Shown here: positions 36,783 through 45,402 of the stretch, piece after piece
How positions within the stretch are numbered: position 1 is the stretch's first letter
Layout of the letters: every line of letters begins with the position of its first letter
Origin: Nitrososphaerota archaeon
GTDB taxonomy: Archaea; Thermoproteota; Nitrososphaeria; Nitrososphaerales; Nitrosopumilaceae
Length of the DNA: 64,000 nucleotides
NCBI GenBank assembly: GCA_026708305.1
Contig: JAPOVD010000001.1
Coordinates: forward strand, 95,485-159,484
Direction: 5' to 3'
Notes under the pieces: model-generated
The model's database searches: none
What the model was told of the DNA's origin: nothing
Seen by the model: the letters and a program-made list of their open reading frames with translations, nothing else
Position numbers and translations under genes: made by a program

Positions 36783-36856
36783 GCCGCCCTAGCTCAGCAT
36801 GGTAGAGCGTCGGACTGTTAATCCGTTGGTCGCCAGTTCAAATCTGGTGGGCGGCG
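36783..36856 (+). tRNA. tRNA-Asn (GTT)
   Basis: 74 nt cloverleaf. The acceptor GCCGCCC pairs with GGGCGGC and is followed by discriminator G. The anticodon loop CTGTTAA gives GTT in a CGGA/TCCG stem. T-stem CCAG/CTGG surrounds TTCAAAT. No intron and no encoded CCA. It is followed 5 nt later by a 24-bp perfect palindrome. Confidence 0.95.
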
Positions 36857-36861
36857 TAATG

Positions 36862-36885
36862 ATTTCTAAATTCGAATTTAGAAAT
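36862..36885. repeat. 24-bp perfect palindrome after tRNA-Asn
   Basis: The sequence starts ATTTCTAAATTC at 36862 and the second half is its exact reverse complement, ending at 36885. It starts 5 nt after the tRNA and ends 17 nt before the next ATG. It could be a dimeric regulator site for the downstream gene or a hairpin that aids tRNA 3' processing or termination. There is no T-run on the plus strand. Confidence 0.7.
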
Positions 36886-36902
36886 ATTAAAATAATATTA
36901 AT

Positions 36903-37211
36903 ATGCAAAATTTAAAATTGACAAGACTAAAACGTACAAATAGATATTGTGTAGACTGTGGATCAAGATTAGTATATTATCCACGATTATCAAATCCTAA
37001 AGCACCAAATGATTACAGAATATTGATATATTCATGTCCTAATTGTACAGATGATTTTGAAAAACCAAAATTATTATCAATTAGAAGAAACCAAGTTAAT
37101 GACCCATTCGAAACAATTGAAATTGAAATAACACAAATTCGTAAAAAGCTATCGTTAAAAAATTTAACAGGAGATAACAACAAGAGGTTGAACACAAATA
37201 AAAAGGAGTAA
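36903..37211 (+). CDS. zinc-ribbon protein, N-terminal part of a possible split gene
   Basis: 102 residues. Two CxxC pairs (RYCVDCGSRL and YSCPNCTDDF) about 30 residues apart form a likely zinc ribbon, followed by a charged linker ending in LNTNKKE. The stop falls a few bases before a second frame coding a two-helix membrane module that has no start of its own. Skipping one A of the A5 run (37200-37204) would fuse them into one protein. Confidence 0.6.
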   Translation: MQNLKLTRLKRTNRYCVDCGSRLVYYPRLSNPKAPNDYRILIYSCPNCTDDFEKPKLLSIRRNQVNDPFETIEIEITQIRKKLSLKNLTGDNNKRLNTNKKE

Positions 37212-37407
37212 TTGGTGGTACATTTTACCAATAGTATTAGGTTTAATTGGTGGTATTATAGCATATTTTGTGTTACGTAATGATGAACCTAATAAAGCTA
37301 AAAATTGTCTATATCTAGGAATCATATTAGGCACAATTGGAATAATAACAAATTTTTTAGTAACAGATTACAATACATATGAAAATATCGATATAAATAT
37401 AAATTAA
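37192..37407 (+). CDS. two-helix membrane module lacking its own start codon
   Basis: The frame is open from 37192 (just after a TGA) to the TAA at 37405-37407, with the visible protein KRSNWWYILPIVLGLIGG and then AYFVLRNDEPNKAKNCLYLG and a second helix. This WWYxLPI...AYFVLR...AKNCLxLG pattern resembles a membrane module I associate with thaumarchaeal proteins. There is no ATG, GTG or TTG before the first helix. It may be the C-terminus of the preceding zinc-ribbon gene after a one-base frameshift, or a gene with an unusual start. Confidence 0.55.
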   Translation, partial: TQIKRSNWWYILPIVLGLIGGIIAYFVLRNDEPNKAKNCLYLGIILGTIGIITNFLVTDYNTYENIDININ

Positions 37408-37408
37408 A

Positions 37409-37588
37409 GGGGTTTAGCTTTTATTCTTAATAATAATTTGTTACAAATTAATTATCAAATAACCCCCATCATTTTATAATTGCATAATATATTTAAGAAC
37501 AAAAGCTAAACCCCCCAAATTTATTAGAGATTTTGAATTATTACGAATGTTCATAAATCTTAATTTTGTATGTAGGGGTTTAGCTTTT
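37409..37588. repeat. three copies of a 14-bp repeat (+, -, +) beside an ArsR-like gene
   Basis: GGGGTTTAGCTTTT occurs at 37409-37422 and 37575-37588 on the plus strand, and at 37501-37514 on the minus strand. Copies one and two are further alike (GGGGTTTAGCTTTT, one variable base, TTCTTAA), so they form a 22-nt inverted repeat. The cluster fills the space between the membrane module and the 3' end of the ArsR-like gene. No coding frame is seen inside. Candidate roles are a regulator site, a bidirectional terminator or a small RNA. Confidence 0.75.
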
Positions 37589-37604
37589 AGGAATAAAACA
37601 AGTA

Positions 37605-38084
37605 TTATACTTTTTCCAAGCTACGTAATAATGATAAATTAATAATTTCAGAAATAATAAATTTAGTGTAGTCTTTATCTTCATCTTTAATTTTGTTATT
37701 AAATTTTTTAAGTAAACCGCAAATGATTTTTTCAAGTTTCATTGAAATTTTATTAATTGTTGGATCATAATCTAGAATGAAATTTGTAGGCAAATCAAAA
37801 TTAAATATTAAAACGGCAGACGTGTAAAATTTTAATACAGTTCCTCTGATCTGTTTAGTTTTAGACAATTTTATGAATTGAGAGTTTTTTAGCACATTAA
37901 CATGATGTCTTATCACTGATAATGACTTTGTAAATCCGTTTTGTGTTAATTTATTAAAAATTTGTTCTGTTGTTAATTCGTCATTATATAATATTTTAAT
38001 TATTTCAATTCTTATTGGATCCTTAATTGCATTTGCTTGTTTTTCAGTTATATTTAATATTTTTGTATAATGATTAATTTCCAA
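37605..38084 (-). CDS. ArsR-like winged-helix transcription regulator
   Basis: 159 residues. The N-terminal ~75 residues form a winged helix: QANAIKDPIRIEIIKILYND, a turn at TTEQIFNKL, recognition region SLSVIRHHVNVLKNSQFIKL, and a wing to about 85. The C-terminal half is helical and may dimerise. No metal-binding Cys cluster is visible. It ends 17 nt from the repeat cluster. Its own target is unknown. Confidence 0.75.
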   Translation of the reverse strand: MEINHYTKILNITEKQANAIKDPIRIEIIKILYNDELTTEQIFNKLTQNGFTKSLSVIRHHVNVLKNSQFIKLSKTKQIRGTVLKFYTSAVLIFNFDLPTNFILDYDPTINKISMKLEKIICGLLKKFNNKIKDEDKDYTKFIISEIINLSLLRSLEKV

Positions 38085-38199
38085 ATTTATTACCCATGTA
38101 TTAAAAAAACTAATTATATTAAAAACTTTGTATTAATATCATTATATTAATAATAATGTATATATTGTTATAATTAATTAATTAATATTATAATATTAC

Positions 38200-39015
38200 T
38201 TATTTATTTACTATTTTATTATAAATATAGATATACCTATTACTTATTTTGCTAATTAAATCAATAGGCAATTTTGGAGCTATTGGGGTTATCATTTTTT
38301 GTCTAGCTGATTCAAATTTTTGTTTATAATTATGCAAAATAAGCCAATCTCTAAGGATTTGCTTATCAAAAGAATCTTGAATAAATCCTTCTTTATATGA
38401 TTTTTTAGACCATAATCTACATTCATCAGGACCTATTGAATCAGCTAAAATAATTTTATCTTCAAGTAATCCAAATTCTAATTTTAGATCAGCTAAAATG
38501 AATCCTGATGAATCTATTATTTTTGACATTTGTTCATAGATTTTAATTGATATTCTGGACAAATTATTAAACATAGTAACAGGAATAGAATTTTGTTCAG
38601 CCAAATCATTTTTATTAATGGGCAGATCGTGCATTGCTTTAGTAGTTGGATCAAAGATAGGTTTATTTAATTTTGAAGCTAATGGTAGCTCAGACTGTTT
38701 AATTTTTATCAAATTATTTTTATATCTTTCTACAATACTACCATAGAAATATCCACGCACAATACATTCAACAGGAAGCATTTTTAATTTTTTAACAATA
38801 ATTTCACGATTTGATTTGATAGTAATAAAATGATTAGGGTAATCAATATGTTCAAACCAAAACTTAGAAAATTTACACAATATTTTTCCTTTATGTGGAA
38901 TTAAATCATCAAACTGTACATCAAAAGCCGATATTCGATCAGTAAATCTAAACAATAACTTATCATTAGTAATTTCATATACATCTTTCACTTTACCAGA
39001 AGTAAGAAATTTCAT
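38200..39015 (-). CDS. purC: SAICAR synthetase
   Basis: 271 residues. TSGKVKDVYEITNDKLLFRF, SAFDVQFDDLIPHKG, VECIVRGYFYGSIVERY, then ADLKLEFG and ADSIGPDECRLW are all diagnostic for PurC, which joins CAIR and aspartate. It is the last of a minus-strand run thrS, membrane-anchored protein, purC with 24- and 8-nt gaps. Confidence 0.96.
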   Translation of the reverse strand: MKFLTSGKVKDVYEITNDKLLFRFTDRISAFDVQFDDLIPHKGKILCKFSKFWFEHIDYPNHFITIKSNREIIVKKLKMLPVECIVRGYFYGSIVERYKNNLIKIKQSELPLASKLNKPIFDPTTKAMHDLPINKNDLAEQNSIPVTMFNNLSRISIKIYEQMSKIIDSSGFILADLKLEFGLLEDKIILADSIGPDECRLWSKKSYKEGFIQDSFDKQILRDWLILHNYKQKFESARQKMITPIAPKLPIDLISKISNRYIYIYNKIVNK

Positions 39016-39023
39016 TACTGCAA

Positions 39024-39407
39024 CTACGAACCCATCATTCCAGGCATTTTAGATGGAGTACGATAATATTTTTTAACATATATGCCTTCATCAGAAGTAA
39101 CTATTACAAATGACATATCACTGGAATTAGGAGGGGAAACTAGAATTTTCTGCCCAGGAATCAGAGTACCTAGTTTTTCAATTTGTTCATTTCCAAAATT
39201 AATTTTAACATTAGTTAATGGTTTATTGCCTATATTTTCAACAAGTACACGCGACATGATAAATAGATCTTGTGGATCTTTAAATGGATCTACCAATATA
39301 CTGTAATTATCAGATATTATTTGTGTGTTCAATACCAACACAAATATAACAACACTCAATGTTGTGACGCCGCCAATAACTAACAACTTATAAATAATCA
39401 ATATCAT
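39024..39407 (-). CDS. membrane-anchored hypothetical protein
   Basis: 127 residues from ATG 39407; a GTG at 39413 adds two. One N-terminal membrane helix (YKLLVIGGVTTLSVVIFVLV) is followed by a ~95-residue outside domain of beta strands (LVENIGNKPLTNVKINFGNE, then IPGQKILVSPPN), resembling an Ig-like or NosL-type fold. The Met-rich end SKMPGMMGS is notable. It lies between thrS and purC in the same direction. Confidence 0.6.
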   Translation of the reverse strand: MILIIYKLLVIGGVTTLSVVIFVLVLNTQIISDNYSILVDPFKDPQDLFIMSRVLVENIGNKPLTNVKINFGNEQIEKLGTLIPGQKILVSPPNSSDMSFVIVTSDEGIYVKKYYRTPSKMPGMMGS

Positions 39408-39437
39408 ATGCACATGTTGTAATTTATAAATAATACG

Positions 39438-41288
39438 TTAGACTGTTATGATTGGACGCATAGAAACATATAATGGTGAGTTTAATTTTGAAAATGGCTT
39501 GCCTTGAGTTTGATTTTTTATTATTTTTATCAATTGTGAAAATGATCCTTTCATGATTGTATTTGACAATCTTTCACGTATTTGGAAATTATTTGAAGTT
39601 ATTTCTTTTTCTCCTATTATTAAAACGTATGGAATCCATTCTACTTCTGCCAATCTTATTCTTTTTTTGATGCTATGTTCTCTTTCATCTATATCTACAC
39701 GTATTTCATTATCAATTAACTTTCTTGCTAACTTGTCGCAATAATGTAAGAATTCAGTTTTAATAGGAATTAATCTGACTTGTACTGGAGAAAGCCAAAT
39801 AGGTAAATAAGGTTTCATGCCATGAGATATTTTCTTAGCAGCATTTTCTAGTAAGGCATAGATAACTCTCTCTATGGCACCACTAGGAGAATTATGAAGG
39901 ATAATAGGATGAGACAAATCATTGTTCTCATTAGTAAAATTGATATTAAATCTATTTCCATTTTCTATATCAATTTGGTCTGTAGATAAAGATGATGCAT
40001 TATTCAAATTGTCAATATAATTAAATTCCCACTTCAAAACAAAGTAAAAAAATTTTTCTGGCCATAATTCTATTAACGCTGGACGATTCATTTTTTTAAC
40101 AAAATATGATATTGTATCAATATTATTTTTAAAGAACTCATCAGTAGTTCGTATCACCATTTCGTAATCAGAATTGATGATGTTTAAGTCATTCATAATT
40201 TTTTTTGACAGTAAAAAACGTTTTTTTAATTCGCTAATTGCTTGATCCATATCTTTGCAAAACGCATGGCAATCTGGCATTGTGAAAGCTCTCAGTCTTT
40301 TTAATCCTACTAATTCTCCAGACTGTTCTCTTCGAAAGCTATATCTTGTTAATTCATATAATTTTAATGGAAGTGTTTTATATGACAAATTAAAATTATT
40401 TACCATTAGAAATTGTCCAAAACATGCTGCAAATCTCAATATTAATTGTTTATTTTCAGAATTAATATTGTATTGACGAGCTGGAAATCTATTAAAATAA
40501 TGTAGTAAGCTAGGGTGTTTTGAATTATACATTATAGGCGTTTCAACTTCAATACCCCCATAATTGATTATTTCTTCTGTAACATATTTTTCAATTAATG
40601 ATTTTATCAATTTTCCGTTTGGATAAAATTTCATATTACCAGAATCAGATGCAGGTTCATAGTCAGCAATAACAAGTTGCTTCATAAGCTTGATGTGTGG
40701 AGATTGTGCGCTTACTTTACGTTTATTAGAAATTTCATAATTGTAAACAATTTCAAGATTTTTATACATTTTAAAATCAAAACCGTCAACTTTATACAAT
40801 TTATCATCAGCAGTCATCACAAGCCATTTTGAGATTATTTTTGACTCAGTACTTAAAGCCTTAGATTCAACATCAATACTAGTTCTGTTGTTTTCCACTA
40901 TCAAATGTTCTGCCAAAGGATGTTTTTTAATTTCAAGCTTATACGATTTAGTCCAACCAAATGGAGCACTATAAACTTCGTATTTTTGTAATAAATTTTT
41001 TAGTTTCTTAATAAGATCAAACGCGATTTTAGATGAAGCCAATTCAGAGCTTAGATGAGAATAAGGATACAATAATAATTTTTTACATCCAATAACCGTT
41101 ATTGATTTTTCTAAATCTAATGAAACTTTATTTATAATTTTTTCATCATCGTTTGCTTCTACTGTTGTAAATGCAACAATAATGTTATCAAAACTACTTT
41201 TCTCTGCTTCAATGTTTTCTGCTTCAAATATTTCTTTTTTGATTGGAGTGTATTCCATTTTGGTACAATGTAATTGCAATATTCTCAT
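39438..41288 (-). CDS. thrS: threonyl-tRNA synthetase, archaeal type
   Basis: 616 residues. The N-terminal ~145 residues form the archaeal D-tyrosyl-deacylase-like editing domain (MRILQLHCTKMEY, ending near HPLAEHLI). The class II core has FRREQSGELVGLKRLRAFTM, zinc ligands Cys in LRFAACFGQF, His in DCHAFCKD and a late His in LHNSPSGAIERVI. A C-terminal anticodon domain follows (VRLIPI onwards). It edits Ser-tRNA-Thr in cis. Confidence 0.95.
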   Translation of the reverse strand: MRILQLHCTKMEYTPIKKEIFEAENIEAEKSSFDNIIVAFTTVEANDDEKIINKVSLDLEKSITVIGCKKLLLYPYSHLSSELASSKIAFDLIKKLKNLLQKYEVYSAPFGWTKSYKLEIKKHPLAEHLIVENNRTSIDVESKALSTESKIISKWLVMTADDKLYKVDGFDFKMYKNLEIVYNYEISNKRKVSAQSPHIKLMKQLVIADYEPASDSGNMKFYPNGKLIKSLIEKYVTEEIINYGGIEVETPIMYNSKHPSLLHYFNRFPARQYNINSENKQLILRFAACFGQFLMVNNFNLSYKTLPLKLYELTRYSFRREQSGELVGLKRLRAFTMPDCHAFCKDMDQAISELKKRFLLSKKIMNDLNIINSDYEMVIRTTDEFFKNNIDTISYFVKKMNRPALIELWPEKFFYFVLKWEFNYIDNLNNASSLSTDQIDIENGNRFNINFTNENNDLSHPIILHNSPSGAIERVIYALLENAAKKISHGMKPYLPIWLSPVQVRLIPIKTEFLHYCDKLARKLIDNEIRVDIDEREHSIKKRIRLAEVEWIPYVLIIGEKEITSNNFQIRERLSNTIMKGSFSQLIKIIKNQTQGKPFSKLNSPLYVSMRPIITV

Positions 41289-41376
41289 GATAGTGTTTAG
41301 CTTAAAATCATATTTAATATTATATTACAAAAATAACAAATCATAAATACAGAGTTATTATAAAAAAATTTTAAAT

Positions 41377-42435
41377 ATGAACAATCATAATTTTAATGGT
41401 AATGATATTCCTCATATTAAACTAGGTCCAGATACAACCATAGATGAACTCATAGATATTTACTCAAATAGTGGTTTTAATGGTAGAAAATTAGGTGAAG
41501 CATCTAAATTATATACGAAAATGATACAAAATGATGCGACCATTTGTTTGACAATTTCTGGAGCTATGACACCTGTAGGATTTGGAGGAATATTCAAGTC
41601 ACTTATAGAAAATGGATTTGTAGATTGGATAATAACTACCGGATCTAATGTATATCACGAAGATCATTTTGCATGGGGACTGCCAGTAAAACAAGGGCAT
41701 CACGAAGTAGACGACATGATATTATATGAAAAAAATATCGTACGAATACGAGATGTTTTTGTTAAATTTTATGAGACATTAGAAGCTCAAGATCAAATTA
41801 TTCAAAAAGTTTTTTGCAATAGTTTAGAAAAACCTTTTACCACAGCAGAATTTTGTAACAGATTGGGAAAAATTACAAAAACTAGATCTAAATATCCTGA
41901 TAAGAGTTTTATTGCAACAGCATATGAATATGATGTTCCAGTATACATATCAACTCTTAAAGATTCGTCTTTAGCTCTAAATTTAGCAATACAAAGAATT
42001 CAAAATAGGCAATATAATTTGGATTTTGTAAGAGAGATTATTGAACAGGGAGCTATATTATATAATTCAAAAAAATCAGGAATTGTGGAAATTGGAGGAG
42101 GAGTTCCAAAAAATACAGCACAACAAACTGGTCCGTTATTAGATCAAATTTTACGTAAAAATGTTGGAGGACAAGATTACATAATCCAAATAACAGATGC
42201 TCGTCCAGATACAGGAGGTTTATCTGGAGCTACCCTTCAAGAGAGTAAAAGTTGGGGTAAAGTTCACGATGCGCATAAAGATATGGTTACAGTATATGCA
42301 GATGCTACTATTGCATTTCCTATTCTAGCATTATATGTACTTAACAAAACTAAAAAACGCAAACATAAAAAAATCTACAAAAAATTACATCAATATTACA
42401 ATAAATTAAGAAACGATGTGTTGCAATCTATTTAA
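41377..42435 (+). CDS. dys: deoxyhypusine synthase (or DHS-like)
   Basis: 352 residues. It has the NAD-binding pattern CLTISGAMTPVGFG, ITTGSNVYHED, IVEIGGGVPKNTAQQ and, near the end, DTGGLSGATLQESKSWGKVH, in which Lys295 corresponds to the catalytic Lys of the SWGK motif. DHS modifies aIF5A with spermidine. The DTGGLSGA segment differs from the common SDGSLSGA, so a homospermidine-synthase-like paralogue cannot be excluded. It is divergent from thrS and 10 nt upstream of an O-methyltransferase. Confidence 0.82.
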   Translation: MNNHNFNGNDIPHIKLGPDTTIDELIDIYSNSGFNGRKLGEASKLYTKMIQNDATICLTISGAMTPVGFGGIFKSLIENGFVDWIITTGSNVYHEDHFAWGLPVKQGHHEVDDMILYEKNIVRIRDVFVKFYETLEAQDQIIQKVFCNSLEKPFTTAEFCNRLGKITKTRSKYPDKSFIATAYEYDVPVYISTLKDSSLALNLAIQRIQNRQYNLDFVREIIEQGAILYNSKKSGIVEIGGGVPKNTAQQTGPLLDQILRKNVGGQDYIIQITDARPDTGGLSGATLQESKSWGKVHDAHKDMVTVYADATIAFPILALYVLNKTKKRKHKKIYKKLHQYYNKLRNDVLQSI

Positions 42436-42445
42436 GTACTAATAA

Positions 42446-43081
42446 ATGACATTAAAAATCTTGGATCGTAAAATATATGAAATATTAATGAAATTAGAAA
42501 AGCAATCTCAAATTGAAAAAAATCTAGTTATTCCAGAACATAAAAGAATGTTAGCAATACCTTATGAAACAGGAAAATTCTTAAATATATTATTAAAATG
42601 CATACATGCTAAAAATATATTAGAAATAGGTACATCAGTAGGATATTCAACATTATGGTTAGCAGAAGCTGTATTTCATAAAGATGAAAATTGTAAAATA
42701 ATTACAATAGAAAATGATTTACAAAAAACACAAAAAGCACAAATTAATTTTCAGAAAGCTGGAGTTGCAGACAAAATTCAAATTAAACACGGCAATGCAA
42801 TTAATATTTTAAAAGAAATTACAGACACTGTAACAAAATTTGATTTTAAGTTTGATTTTGCTTTTATTGATGCAGATAAAGACAATGTAACAAAATATTT
42901 TGATTATATATTATCATTAATAAAGATAAATGGAATAATAATAACTGATAACATAATGTATCCAACTAAATATGCAACTATTATGAAAGCATATATAGAT
43001 CATATCAAAAAAATAAAAAATGTATTTACAACTACTCTGCATATTGGAAATGGTGAAGAATTATCAATAAGAATAGAATAA
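42446..43081 (+). CDS. SAM-dependent O-methyltransferase (CCoAMT-like)
   Basis: 211 residues. SAM motif I is KNILEIGTSVGYSTLWLA; acidic motif II is KIITIENDL. DFAFIDADKDNV supplies the metal-binding Asp of the caffeoyl-CoA/catechol methyltransferase family, and IIITDNIMYP follows. The substrate is unknown. It lies 10 nt after the DHS-like gene, so they probably share a transcript. Confidence 0.88.
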   Translation: MTLKILDRKIYEILMKLEKQSQIEKNLVIPEHKRMLAIPYETGKFLNILLKCIHAKNILEIGTSVGYSTLWLAEAVFHKDENCKIITIENDLQKTQKAQINFQKAGVADKIQIKHGNAINILKEITDTVTKFDFKFDFAFIDADKDNVTKYFDYILSLIKINGIIITDNIMYPTKYATIMKAYIDHIKKIKNVFTTTLHIGNGEELSIRIE

Positions 43082-43125
43082 TAAAAAATCAACATGTCTG
43101 ATATAATTAGAAAACCATCAACATA

Positions 43126-45327
43126 TTATTCTCTATCTATGAATTCTGATGCATGTGGAGGTTCAACGTTGAGTCCTTTGCGTTTTCTAATATCAGTTAT
43201 GATTTTTGTTTGAAGTGATTGTGGTATTTGTGCCCAGTTTTTGAAATGTGTATTCCATATAGCTTTTCCTGCGGTTTGCCCTCTAAGCACTTCTGCCAGA
43301 TCAAATGTTTCAGAAGCAGGTATTTCGCCAGTTATTATACTCATAATTCCTTTTTGCTTCATATCTAGTATTTTTCCACGTTTTCTAGATATGACAGTCG
43401 CAATATTTCCGATCATTTCCTGTGGAACTCTAATTTCGATACCTAATAGTGGTTCTAAAATAGTAGGATCAGCCATTAAAAATGCTCCCAAGCATGCTCT
43501 ACGTGATGCAGGTCCAAGTTGAGATAATCCACGGTGTGCAGTATCTTCGTGAGGTACAAAATGAGTAAAAATAAATTTACAGTTTCTAACTTGTTCTTTT
43601 GCTAAGGGTCCTTCCTTCATTACATCATCAAATCCTGATAGAATAGAGTCTGATGATTCTTGAATATATTGGACTCCTTTTGTTCCATTTATCATGATAT
43701 TACCACGTGAATCTAGCTTCATAACGTTTCTAGCTAAATCAGAATCCCATCCATTTTCTCTCAATATTTTGATCACTTCTTTTTTATCTTTTAACTCATT
43801 TAATTTTCCACTTCGTATCATGTCTGCTACATTATTTTCTAACGGTTCTACAGACATGAATATTTTATTATGTCTGTTTGGCGACTTGGCCATTATAGGA
43901 TCAGTAATTTTTTGCACAGTTTCTCTGTAATTGATAAGTGGTTTTGATGTAATTATATCAATTCCAGAATCTTTAATCAATGATGTAGCTATTTCTAGAT
44001 GTAATACGCCCATACCAGAAATTATTGTTTCACCACTCTCTTCATCAATTTTTATAACTAAATTTGGATCTTCAATTGTTAATTTACGTAACACTTCAAC
44101 TAGCTTTGGCAGATCTTTAGGATATTTTGGTTCAATAGCCATTTTAATTACTGGTTCTGAAACATAGTTAATACTCTCAAAAACTTCTACATTTTGAGTA
44201 CTTGACAATGTTTGTCCAGCTCGTGCATCAATTCCTAAAAGAGCTGGCATATTACCAGCTCCTAATTCTCCAACCATCTCACGTTGGTTACCCATAAAAA
44301 AATTAACTGATTGTATACGATTCTGTTTTTTTGAGTCAATTATGTAAATTTGTTGGCCGTCTTTTAATTTTCCAGAGAATAATCTACCAATAGAAACTGG
44401 CCCTACAGAAGGATCTATGGTCATGTTTACTATCATCATTACAGCAGGCCCATTTTCATCGCAATTTAAAATAGATTTTCCTATATCACTATTCAAGTCA
44501 CCTTTCCAAATTTTTGGTATTCGATATTTTTGTGCTACATGAGGCGGAGGATGATGTTTTACAACCATACCTAAAACAGCATCAGCTAATGGTGCCTTTT
44601 TTGCTAATTCAGCAATACTTTCACCATCATTTTTGTATGTTTCATATATATCTTTAAACGATATTCCTTTTTCTTTCATTATGTCAATATTAAATCCCCA
44701 TCTATCTTTTGCAGATCCAAAAGAAACACTGCCATCTTGAATAGACACTTTCCATTTTTCTTTGTATTCTTGTTCAGCATAAGTATCTATCAAACTATTA
44801 AATGTAGATATTATATTTGCTAACCAGTCTTGCATTTTTTCAGGAGTTAATCTCAATTCTTTTATAAGTCTATCTATTTTGTTAATATATAATACTGGTC
44901 TTACTCTTTCTTCTAGCGCTTGCCGTGTAACTGTTTCTGTTTGTGTCATTATTCCTTCAACAGAATCTGAAACCACTACTGCTCCATCAATAGCTCTTAG
45001 ACTTCGTGTAACTCGTCCTGTAAAATCTATGTGCCCAGGAGTATCAATCATATTAATAACGTATTCTTTATTATTTTTTTCATAAAGTAAAGTAACGTTA
45101 GCTTGAACTATAGTCATTTGCCTATCTTGTTCTAATTTCATAGAATCTAATGCCAGTACTTTTCCTGCAGAAGATGGTGAAATTATACCACTAGATGCGA
45201 GAAGGCTATCACTCATTGTAGTCTTTCCATGATCAACATGAGCAATCACACCAAAATTTCTAATTTGATCTTTATTTTTAATAATTTTCAGTATTTGTTC
45301 TGTAGCTTTGAATTTCATGAATGGCAT
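43126..45327 (-). CDS. fusA: translation elongation factor aEF-2
   Basis: 733 residues. GTPase motifs are AHVDHGKTTMSD, DTPGHIDF and NKIDR. The diphthamide loop HEDTAHRGLSQLGPASRR keeps the modified His. The C-terminal end EPPHASEFIDRE is as in archaeal EF-2. An ATG at 45318 gives MKFKATEQ, closer to relatives than the listed start. A box A at 45342-45351 sits at a spacing that also fits 45318. Confidence 0.97.
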   Translation of the reverse strand: MPFMKFKATEQILKIIKNKDQIRNFGVIAHVDHGKTTMSDSLLASSGIISPSSAGKVLALDSMKLEQDRQMTIVQANVTLLYEKNNKEYVINMIDTPGHIDFTGRVTRSLRAIDGAVVVSDSVEGIMTQTETVTRQALEERVRPVLYINKIDRLIKELRLTPEKMQDWLANIISTFNSLIDTYAEQEYKEKWKVSIQDGSVSFGSAKDRWGFNIDIMKEKGISFKDIYETYKNDGESIAELAKKAPLADAVLGMVVKHHPPPHVAQKYRIPKIWKGDLNSDIGKSILNCDENGPAVMMIVNMTIDPSVGPVSIGRLFSGKLKDGQQIYIIDSKKQNRIQSVNFFMGNQREMVGELGAGNMPALLGIDARAGQTLSSTQNVEVFESINYVSEPVIKMAIEPKYPKDLPKLVEVLRKLTIEDPNLVIKIDEESGETIISGMGVLHLEIATSLIKDSGIDIITSKPLINYRETVQKITDPIMAKSPNRHNKIFMSVEPLENNVADMIRSGKLNELKDKKEVIKILRENGWDSDLARNVMKLDSRGNIMINGTKGVQYIQESSDSILSGFDDVMKEGPLAKEQVRNCKFIFTHFVPHEDTAHRGLSQLGPASRRACLGAFLMADPTILEPLLGIEIRVPQEMIGNIATVISRKRGKILDMKQKGIMSIITGEIPASETFDLAEVLRGQTAGKAIWNTHFKNWAQIPQSLQTKIITDIRKRKGLNVEPPHASEFIDRE

Positions 45328-45341
45328 AAATGATTTTATTC

Positions 45342-45351
45342 ATATATTAAA
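45342..45351 (-). promoter_or_regulatory. TATA box for aEF-2
   Basis: TTTAATATAT on the minus strand lies about 20-28 nt upstream of the two candidate ATGs (45327 and 45318). The usual ~25-nt spacing favours a leaderless start close to 45318. Confidence 0.5.
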
Positions 45352-45402
45352 TTTTGTGGAATAGAGAACAACATAAATTAACTCAATGATCTAAATTAAT
45401 TT

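Noticed and set aside
37409..37588. Repeat cluster as a CRISPR array
   Set aside because: Copies are in mixed orientation, irregularly spaced, and only three in number, with no cas gene in the window.
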